A program made the position numbers and the translations under genes. From the NCBI GenBank assembly GCA_030619215.1, contig JAUXBV010000304.1, forward strand, positions 1 through 5,227: a DNA stretch of 5,227 bases. The letters are read 5' to 3'. The stretch is from Fibrobacterota bacterium. Its GTDB lineage: Bacteria > Fibrobacterota > Chitinivibrionia > Chitinivibrionales > JANQEN01. Under the pieces are notes generated by a model that was not told where the DNA came from, did not search any database, and saw only the letters and a list, made by a program, of their open reading frames with translations. Each line of letters opens with the position of its first letter. Within the stretch, counting starts at the first letter, position 1. Positions 1 through 4,722 of this stretch are shown here, piece by piece.

Positions 1-44
1 CGTAGCTGTGCAAGCCTCATTCCAAAATCACCTTTTGTGCTCAT
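1..44 (-). CDS. N-terminus of a divergent XRE-type HTH regulator (partial)
   Basis: Reading the minus strand from an ATG at 44-42 gives MSTKGDFGMRLAQLR before the window ends. The string FG-x-RL-x-x-LR is the usual first helix of XRE/Cro-CI type DNA-binding domains, which control phage and integrative-element genes from a divergent position. A second ATG at 20-18 has a better ribosome binding site (AAGGTG about 8 nt upstream on the minus strand), but starting there would drop the FG that normally belongs to the helix. Only 15 codons are visible, so the family call rests on one short motif plus the typical divergent placement next to an early operon. It could be a chance open frame. Confidence 0.35.
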   Translation of the reverse strand, partial: MSTKGDFGMRLAQL

Positions 45-53
45 GTAATAAAA

Positions 54-83
54 ATAATATGCAATACAAAAAATAGTTGTCGC
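54..83 (-). promoter_or_regulatory. Candidate promoter for the leftward regulator gene
   Basis: On the minus strand, GCGACA (83-78, four of six matches to TTGACA) is followed after 18 nt by TATTAT (59-54, five of six matches to TATAAT). It points at the putative HTH gene starting at 44 or 20. Its -35 box overlaps that of the rightward candidate, giving a back-to-back arrangement. A+T-rich sequence yields such matches easily, so this is a weak call. Confidence 0.28.
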
Positions 84-105
84 CTTGATACAAAGTATGT
101 ATATT
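77..105 (+). promoter_or_regulatory. Candidate rightward promoter with an operator-like palindrome
   Basis: TTGTCG (77-82, four of six) is followed after 17 nt by TATATT (100-105, five of six). It would transcribe toward the DUF5659-primase operon. The spacer and -10 box contain ATACA-N5-TGTAT (88-102), a perfect 5-5-5 inverted repeat of a size suited to an HTH dimer. The half-site string ATACAAA also occurs at 64-70, 24 bp away in direct orientation. Repressor binding here would block this promoter; that is inference. Confidence 0.33.
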
Positions 106-137
106 TTCCTGTGGGGTAGAAAAAGTTCAAATTACCC

Positions 138-164
138 TTGACAGGTTTTTAAAAGAGATAAAAA
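138..164 (+). promoter_or_regulatory. Candidate second rightward promoter (consensus -35)
   Basis: A perfect TTGACA lies at 138-143, with TAAAAA at 159-164 (four of six) after a short 15-nt spacer. Just before it, GGGTA (114-118) and TACCC (133-137) form a perfect 5-bp inverted repeat 14 nt apart, which ends next to the -35 box and could be an operator. A transcript starting from here would begin at or inside the hairpin at 167-205. The suboptimal spacing keeps confidence modest. Confidence 0.33.
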
Positions 165-205
165 AAGGCCGTTCAGTCTCGCCTACTAAAGTTCGACTGA
201 CGGCC
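160..205 (-). terminator. Intrinsic terminator, minus strand, in the operon leader
   Basis: On the minus strand GGCCGTCAGTC (205-195) pairs with GACTGAACGGCC (178-167): 6 bp, one bulged base (position 173), then 5 bp, closed by a 16-nt loop. It is followed directly by seven T (166-160). That is a textbook Rho-independent terminator for leftward transcripts. On the plus strand the same hairpin has an A-run before it and no U-run after it, so it should not stop the operon. It would shield the leftward regulator from antisense transcription coming out of the element, or act as a structured 5' leader for the rightward mRNA. Confidence 0.55.
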
Positions 206-216
206 CGTATCGAACA

Positions 217-227
217 CCCTGAAAGGG
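217..227 (+). promoter_or_regulatory. Small hairpin covering the Shine-Dalgarno of the first gene
   Basis: CCCT (217-220), loop GAA, AGGG (224-227) form a 4-bp hairpin. Its right arm is most of the AAAGGG ribosome binding site for the ATG at 235. The loop of the upstream hairpin contains CGCCT (180-184), which can instead pair with GGGCG (225-229), so two alternative pairings could mask the same site. The stems are short and any effect on translation is inference. Confidence 0.25.
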
Positions 228-234
228 CGTATTG

Positions 235-537
235 ATGTCTATAAAATACCAAAACTCTTCCATAATTACCAATGATCTTTATTTAGCGGCTTATTTATTA
301 AGTGAGGGTTGCGAGCTTTCCCACCTTGAACGCAATGCCCGCCGCCGCGTATCCTTTGTATTTTCTGGTAATCGTGTAAGAGAGCTTCGCAATAATTATC
401 AGAGTGGTATTGTCAGGCTCAATGTGCGTTCCTTTCGGGAAAATCTCAAAACCGTCCGTAAAAAAATGGACATTGAACAAAGGAGCGCATCATATGGCCC
501 GAATCCCGGAGCAGGAACTCGAACGGCTCAAGCGTGA
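235..537 (+). CDS. DUF5659-like small protein, first gene of the replication operon
   Basis: This encodes 100 residues. The pattern LYLAAYLLSEGCEL (15-28), then RRRVSFVFSG (36-45), then RVRELRNNYQSG (47-58) and V-R-SFRENL (64-71) matches what I recall of the DUF5659 family, small proteins of unknown function usually placed just before CHC2-Toprim primase genes in mobile elements. Start choice: the ATG at 235 has AAAGGG (222-227) 7 nt upstream; the in-frame TTG at 232 is too close to it. There is no signal peptide or membrane segment. The many Arg and Lys residues would fit nucleic acid or protein contact, but no catalytic motif is visible. The last 14 codons overlap the primase start by 44 nt in another frame, and the primase ribosome binding site lies inside this gene, so translation of the two is probably coupled. 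Confidence 0.82.
   Translation: MSIKYQNSSIITNDLYLAAYLLSEGCELSHLERNARRRVSFVFSGNRVRELRNNYQSGIVRLNVRSFRENLKTVRKKMDIEQRSASYGPNPGAGTRTAQA
479..485 (+). promoter_or_regulatory. Ribosome binding site that fixes the primase start
   Basis: AAAGGAG ends 8 nt before the ATG at 494. The same frame stays open upstream to 404, but those 30 extra codons lie wholly inside the DUF5659-like gene and precede the conserved N-terminus of the primase. The ATG at 494 is therefore the start. Confidence 0.8.
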
Positions 538-3391
538 TATTGATTTAGCCGCCCTGATCAGAAGTAAAGGAGTAGCACTTAAATCCCACGGTAAAGACCT
601 CATGGGTCTGTGTCCCTTCCACAACGACAAAGAACCGTCCTTAATCGTTACTCCATCGAAAAACCTCTGGAACTGCCTTGGCGCCTGCAATACAGGTGGT
701 TCAACTATCGACTGGATAATGAAGGCCGAGGGAGTAAGCTTTCGCCATGCCGTAGAAATCCTTCGTTCCGGGAATGCTTCCTCCCTTGTTGAATCGGGCA
801 AGGTAATTACCAAAGCGACCGTTCCCCGGCTTGAAGCTCCGGTGAACCTCGATGCCGATGACCGGCAGATACTGCGCCAGGTTATCGACTACTATCATGA
901 AACACTCAAACGCACGCCGGCAGCTATTACCTACCTGACCAAACGAGGTATACATCATCCCGAAGCTATGGAGAAATTTAAAATCGGTTTTGCCGACCGC
1001 ACACTTGGCCTTCGGCTCCCGCACAAGAACCGGCAGGAAGGGGCCGAGCTGCGCCAACGGTTACAGAGTCTTGGAATTTACCGTGAGAGCGGTCACGAGC
1101 ACTTCAATGGGTCGGTGGTGTTCCCGATTATTGATGAACAGGGACGTATAACCGAGATTTACGGCCGCAAAATAGTACAGAACCTTCGCAAAGGCACACC
1201 ATATCATACATACTTGCCCGGTCCACATCACGGTATCTGGAATCCTTCCTGTTTAGTCGCCAAAGAGATAATCCTGTGCGAATCGATAATCGATGCCCTG
1301 AGCTTCTGGGCAAACGGCTTCCGCAACGTAACTGCCGCTTACGGTGTGTCCGGCTTTACCGATGAGATATTACATGCATTAATAGATAGGCGGGTACAGT
1401 GCGTGTATATCGCCTATGATCGCGATGAAGCAGGAGACACGGCAGCGCAGAAGTTGGCAAAAAAACTCAACGCTGAAGGTGTCGAGGCACGGCGTATCCA
1501 GTTCCCCCGTAATATGGACGCTAACGATTATATCAGGACAACACAACCTGCAGAGAAAGCCCTGCAGGTGCTTGTCAACGGTGCCGCCTGGCTTGGAAAA
1601 CGGTCGAACAGTAACAGCACACCGGAAAAAACTTCTCCTTTAGCCGCTCCAGTAGTTGCCGAAGGACCGCCGCCGGAGTCGGAAGAGATCCATCCGCAGG
1701 ATGAACCACAGCCCGCAAAGGAAAAACAGAAAATCAATGTGCCCTGTAGTGTGAAAGGGAAAGACATAGAAATAGGTCTCGGTGATCGCACCTACCGTAT
1801 CCGTGGCTTTTTCAAGAACCTTGCCTTTGACGTCATGAAAATTAATATCCGTATATATCAGGATGAACGTTACTATATAGACACACTCGACCTGTATAAT
1901 GCCCGGCACCGCACAGCCTTTATCAATGCTGCAGCCGAAGAACTTGAATGTAAGTCAGATGTTGTTAAACGAGACCTGGGCCGGGTGATGCTCAAGCTTG
2001 AGGAGATGCAGGAGCAACACATAAACGATACAACGCAGCCCAAAAAAAATGAAGTCCGTCTCTCTGATGCAGAGCGCAAACAGGCCCTTGAACTGCTAAA
2101 AGCTCCTGATCTGCTCGACCGGATCCGTAATGATGTTGAGGCCTGCGGTATTGTTGGTGAAAAACTTAATGCCCTGACCGGTTATTTAGCCGCCGTGTCC
2201 CGTAAGCTCGACCGGCCACTTGGTATTATCGTGCAAAGCTCATCGGCTGCGGGAAAGTCCGCGCTTATGGATGCGATACTGGCCTTTATACCGCCTGAAG
2301 AGCGTGTAAAATACAGTGCCATGACTGGACAGTCACTTTTTTACATGGGAGAAACCGAGCTCAAACACAAGATACTCGCCATTGTCGAGGAAGAAGGAGC
2401 GGAACGGGCAAGCTATGCGCTCAAACTGCTTCAGTCCGAGGGTGAACTCACCATCGCTTCCACCGGTAAAGACCCCGCAAGCGGCCGTATGGTAACGCAT
2501 GAGTACCGGGTAGAAGGTCCGGTCATGATTTTCCTGACCACCACAGCGGTGACCATTGATGAGGAGTTGCAGAACCGTTGTGTCGTTCTCACCATCGATG
2601 AAGGCCGGGAACAGACACAGGCTATCCACCGGATACAGCGGGAACTCATGACTCTTGAGGGTTTAGTTGCTTCTGAACGGAAAAAACAGGTGCTGAAACT
2701 CCACCGGAATGCACAAAGACTTCTGAGACCGCTTAAGGTGGTGAATCCCTATGCTCCAAAGCTGACCTTCCTTGATGACCGCACCCGCACTCGGCGTGAC
2801 CACATGAAATACCTGACACTGATAAATAGTATCGCCCTGCTTCATCAGTATCAGCGCACTATACACCATCGGGGAAACCTGCATTATATCGAGGCCACAC
2901 TTGAAGACATCACTGTCGCCAATGAACTCGCCCATGAAGTGTTGGGCCGTTCGCTGGATGAGCTGCCGCCGCAGTCCCGGCGTCTGCTTATGATGCTTGA
3001 CGTAATGGTCAAGGATACCTGTACCACCCTTGACATGCACCGCAGTGATTACCGGTTTACCCGGCGTGATGTACGCCGGCATACAAACTGGTCAGACTTT
3101 CAGGTACGTATCCACCTTGACCGGCTTGCCTCACTTGAGTATGTGCTGGTTCACCGTGGCGGACGGGGACAGAGCTTTGTGTATGAGCTGCTCTACGATG
3201 GCCGTGTTACCGATAGTAAGCCCTTCTTACTTGGGCTTATCAATGAAAAAGAGCTGAACAAAGAGCAGCTAAAAGAAAAAGATGGCAACGAATACAACTA
3301 CGACAGAAAATTCGAGGGGCAAAACGATAACTTCGAGGTGCCATTGAGCCCCCAAAGTGCCTCCATCGAGGGGGTAGTGTGCGTTCCCTGA
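494..3391 (+). CDS. CHC2 zinc finger-Toprim primase fused to a P-loop ATPase/helicase
   Basis: This 965-residue protein probably primes and unwinds DNA to replicate the element in the cytoplasm. Domains in order: a DnaG-type CHC2 zinc finger (Cys40, His43, Cys61, Cys65); a primase core with YGRK (223-226); a Toprim fold with Glu263 in LCESIIDAL and Asp309/Asp311 in YDRDEAGD; a Pro/Ser/Glu-rich linker (about 370-412); an unassigned middle region (about 413-510) ending in a likely coiled helix; an ATPase with Walker A SSSAAGKS (582-589, Lys588), a Walker B-like ILAIVEEEGA (628-636... acidic residues Glu632-634), a sensor-like strand VMIFLTTTA (677-685) and a possible arginine finger Arg695; and a winged helix (about 851-903). 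The tail (910-965) is charged and low in complexity. All primase metal and zinc ligands are present, so it looks active. The Walker B pair is Glu-Glu rather than Asp-Glu. The domain order resembles phage-satellite and plasmid Pri-Rep proteins, but the ATPase is closer to MCM-like AAA+ than to DnaB. Exact family membership is from recall. Confidence 0.93.
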   Translation: MARIPEQELERLKRDIDLAALIRSKGVALKSHGKDLMGLCPFHNDKEPSLIVTPSKNLWNCLGACNTGGSTIDWIMKAEGVSFRHAVEILRSGNASSLVESGKVITKATVPRLEAPVNLDADDRQILRQVIDYYHETLKRTPAAITYLTKRGIHHPEAMEKFKIGFADRTLGLRLPHKNRQEGAELRQRLQSLGIYRESGHEHFNGSVVFPIIDEQGRITEIYGRKIVQNLRKGTPYHTYLPGPHHGIWNPSCLVAKEIILCESIIDALSFWANGFRNVTAAYGVSGFTDEILHALIDRRVQCVYIAYDRDEAGDTAAQKLAKKLNAEGVEARRIQFPRNMDANDYIRTTQPAEKALQVLVNGAAWLGKRSNSNSTPEKTSPLAAPVVAEGPPPESEEIHPQDEPQPAKEKQKINVPCSVKGKDIEIGLGDRTYRIRGFFKNLAFDVMKINIRIYQDERYYIDTLDLYNARHRTAFINAAAEELECKSDVVKRDLGRVMLKLEEMQEQHINDTTQPKKNEVRLSDAERKQALELLKAPDLLDRIRNDVEACGIVGEKLNALTGYLAAVSRKLDRPLGIIVQSSSAAGKSALMDAILAFIPPEERVKYSAMTGQSLFYMGETELKHKILAIVEEEGAERASYALKLLQSEGELTIASTGKDPASGRMVTHEYRVEGPVMIFLTTTAVTIDEELQNRCVVLTIDEGREQTQAIHRIQRELMTLEGLVASERKKQVLKLHRNAQRLLRPLKVVNPYAPKLTFLDDRTRTRRDHMKYLTLINSIALLHQYQRTIHHRGNLHYIEATLEDITVANELAHEVLGRSLDELPPQSRRLLMMLDVMVKDTCTTLDMHRSDYRFTRRDVRRHTNWSDFQVRIHLDRLASLEYVLVHRGGRGQSFVYELLYDGRVTDSKPFLLGLINEKELNKEQLKEKDGNEYNYDRKFEGQNDNFEVPLSPQSASIEGVVCVP

Positions 3392-3521
3392 GTCCATTGC
3401 CAGTAAAGGACTACAGCCTGAAAATGGACAAAACGGAGGAAAAACGCATAATACCCCCTATATCAAAAGAGAGATACGTCATATCATAGTAATAACTTTT
3501 TCCTTTAGCCGCTAAAAAGAA
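3392..3521 (+). other. Spacer between primase and recombinase genes
   Basis: This stretch has no convincing gene. It opens with a weak hairpin, AGTCC (3391-3395) with GGACT (3408-3412), which has no U-run and is not a good terminator. A strong GGAGGA (3435-3440) is not followed by ATG, GTG or TTG at a useful distance. A 21-codon frame (3424-3489) has only a distant AAAGGA upstream. No clear promoter is visible, so the recombinase is either cotranscribed with the primase or uses a weak promoter. Confidence 0.5.
3504..3516. repeat. Palindrome TTTAG-CCG-CTAAA before the recombinase start
   Basis: A perfect 5-bp inverted repeat with a 3-bp centre ends 5 nt before the recombinase ATG, where a Shine-Dalgarno would normally sit. 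It could be an operator, a recombinase contact site, or a hairpin over the start. TTTAGCCGC also occurs on the same strand at 544, 1639, 2185 and 4664, and the 13-mer starting TCCTTTAG at 3501-3513 is identical to 1636-1648. Confidence 0.45.
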
Positions 3522-4532
3522 ATGAGAAAGAAAGCAAATCCCAAAGTTCCCCGTCTCGTAGAAAAGCCTATACCAGGCACTATGGCTGCCTATGCTGATG
3601 AGTATTACCTGTGGCTGGAAGAACGGAACTACTCGAAAAACACTATCAGCAACCGGCAGAACTATGTCTATTACTTCATGAAATGGGCGGATGAGCGGGG
3701 CCTTGTCGAACCGGAAGAAGTAACCCGGCCGGTTATCGAGCAGTATCAACGGTATCTCTACCATTATAAGAAAAAGCGCAGTGAAGGAACGCTCGCAGTC
3801 AACAGTCAGTACGCCCGTCTTATTGCGGTCTGTGGATACTTCAAGTGGCTTGCACGGCAGAACTATATCCTGTACAATCCCACGGCTGATATTATCATGC
3901 CCAGGGTCGGCAAGAGGCTTCCGGCTAATGTGCTGAGTGCCGAGGATGCTGATCAGATAATAAACCAGGCAGATGTAAACGACATTATGGGTATCCGTGA
4001 TCGTGCCATACTGGAAACGCTTTACTCAACAGGTGTGCGACGGTCGGAGCTTATAGAAATAACCGTTTACGATATTGACTTCGACAGGGGGACAGTGTTC
4101 GTACATGGTAAAGGCAACAAAGACCGGGTAATACCTATCGGTGAACGAGCTCTTGTATGGATACAGAAGTATCTTGCTGAAGCTCGGGCACAGCTTGTTG
4201 TTGTACCTGATGACCATATACTTTTTTTAACCGCACGCGGAGAGCCGTTCTCACCGAATCACCTGACCGGCCATGTTCGTGAGTACGTCAAAAATGCTGA
4301 TATCGGTAAGAAAGGAAGCTGCCACTTGTTCCGGCATGCTATGGCAACGCTCATGCTTGAAAACGGCGCTGATATCCGCTTTATCCAGTCCATGCTGGGC
4401 CACTCACGGCTTAACTCAACGGAAGTTTACACACAGGTAAGTATCCGCAAGCTCAAAGAAATCCACTCTGTGACCCATCCGGCAAACCTCAGAAAAAAAC
4501 ATACAAACGACCAGTCTGGCAAAGCTGAATAA
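3522..4532 (+). CDS. Tyrosine recombinase/integrase, XerC/XerD-like
   Basis: This 336-residue enzyme cuts and rejoins DNA through a covalent 3'-phosphotyrosine, here most likely for integration, excision or dimer resolution of the element. The N-terminal SAM-like core-binding domain spans about 22-111. In the catalytic domain all six active residues are present with XerD-like spacing: Arg173 (TGVRRSEL), Lys197 (GKGNK), His268 and Arg271 (CHLFRH), His294 (LGHS) and Tyr303 (EVYTQV). It is longer than XerC/XerD (about 300 residues) through a basic N-terminal extension and a C-terminal tail of roughly 20 residues each. The start at 3522 has no good Shine-Dalgarno, only AAAAAGA, and is preceded by a palindrome, so expression may be low or regulated. 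The next in-frame ATG (Met21) has no better site. It is probably the element's own integrase and not the host XerC/D, because it follows the primase directly and repeats lie on both sides. Confidence 0.94.
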   Translation: MRKKANPKVPRLVEKPIPGTMAAYADEYYLWLEERNYSKNTISNRQNYVYYFMKWADERGLVEPEEVTRPVIEQYQRYLYHYKKKRSEGTLAVNSQYARLIAVCGYFKWLARQNYILYNPTADIIMPRVGKRLPANVLSAEDADQIINQADVNDIMGIRDRAILETLYSTGVRRSELIEITVYDIDFDRGTVFVHGKGNKDRVIPIGERALVWIQKYLAEARAQLVVVPDDHILFLTARGEPFSPNHLTGHVREYVKNADIGKKGSCHLFRHAMATLMLENGADIRFIQSMLGHSRLNSTEVYTQVSIRKLKEIHSVTHPANLRKKHTNDQSGKAE

Positions 4533-4567
4533 TCTCTTTCAAATAGGTGATAAAAGTAGTATCTTTC

Positions 4568-4609
4568 TTTTAGCTGCCTTTTTGTAGCTGTTCTTTGATA
4601 GCTGAAAAC
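4568..4609 (+). repeat. Three 14-bp tandem repeats with core TAGCTG
   Basis: TAGCTG starts at 4571, 4585 and 4599, exactly 14 bp apart each time, inside degenerate units of the form TTxTAGCTGxxxTT. The units begin 36 nt after the recombinase stop. Regular spacing of a short core is typical of iterons or of arm-type binding sites for integrases or replication initiators. The units differ outside the core, so this is an old or loose array. Confidence 0.5.
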
Positions 4610-4610
4610 A

Positions 4611-4718
4611 TGCGTCAGGGGTATCGGTTCTGTTGTTGACATAACGCAATGGCGACATATCTTTTTAGCCGCTGAAATGCACCGGGTTGGGACACTTTTA
4701 GGTACGACATTGCGTCAG
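4611..4718. repeat. TGCGTCAG direct repeats with an inverted partner (candidate att or binding sites)
   Basis: TGCGTCAG occurs at 4611-4618 and 4711-4718, exactly 100 bp apart. Between them ACGCAATGGCG (4644-4654) is the reverse complement of CGACATTGCGT (4705-4715) with one mismatch in 11. There are thus three related sites in the order plus, minus, plus, directly downstream of the recombinase and reaching to where RHS homology begins. The geometry suits recombinase or accessory-protein binding, though no crossover point can be assigned. Confidence 0.42.
4636..4663 (+). promoter_or_regulatory. Candidate outward promoter toward the RHS fragment
   Basis: A perfect TTGACA (4636-4641) is followed after 16 nt by TATCTT (4658-4663, four of six). 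The spacer contains the ACGCAATG repeat, so a protein bound there would block it. It points out of the element into the RHS fragment. No other rightward promoter is evident between the recombinase and the RHS sequence. Confidence 0.33.
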
Positions 4719-4722
4719 ACCC

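Noticed and set aside
404..493. Thirty-codon upstream extension of the primase frame
   Set aside because: It lies inside the DUF5659-like gene in another frame, has no ribosome binding site, and the ATG at 494 has AAAGGAG at ideal spacing just before the conserved N-terminus.
3391..3427. Terminator after the primase gene
   Set aside because: The pairings AGTCC/GGACT and CCATT/AATGG exclude each other, are short, and are not followed by a T-run.
3424..3489. 21-codon frame in the spacer before the recombinase (MDKTEEKRIIPPISKERYVI)
   Set aside because: It has no ribosome binding site at a useful distance and no recognisable features; length alone does not support it.
298..3764. Several long minus-strand open frames across the primase and recombinase genes
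   Set aside because: They are antisense shadows of strongly conserved plus-strand genes, with no domains or ribosome binding sites of their own.
3522..4532. Host XerC or XerD
   Set aside because: The active site is XerD-like, but the extra length at both ends, the position directly behind an element primase and the flanking repeats fit an element-borne recombinase better.
4533..4567. Terminator after the recombinase gene
   Set aside because: Only weak A-T pairing between AAAAG and CTTTC or CTTTT is available; there is no GC-rich stem.
4649..4675. Eight-codon frame (MATYLFSR) and a following 31-codon frame from the ATG at 4678
   Set aside because: No ribosome binding sites are present. The second runs through the junction into RHS sequence in the wrong frame, so it is a chance reading.
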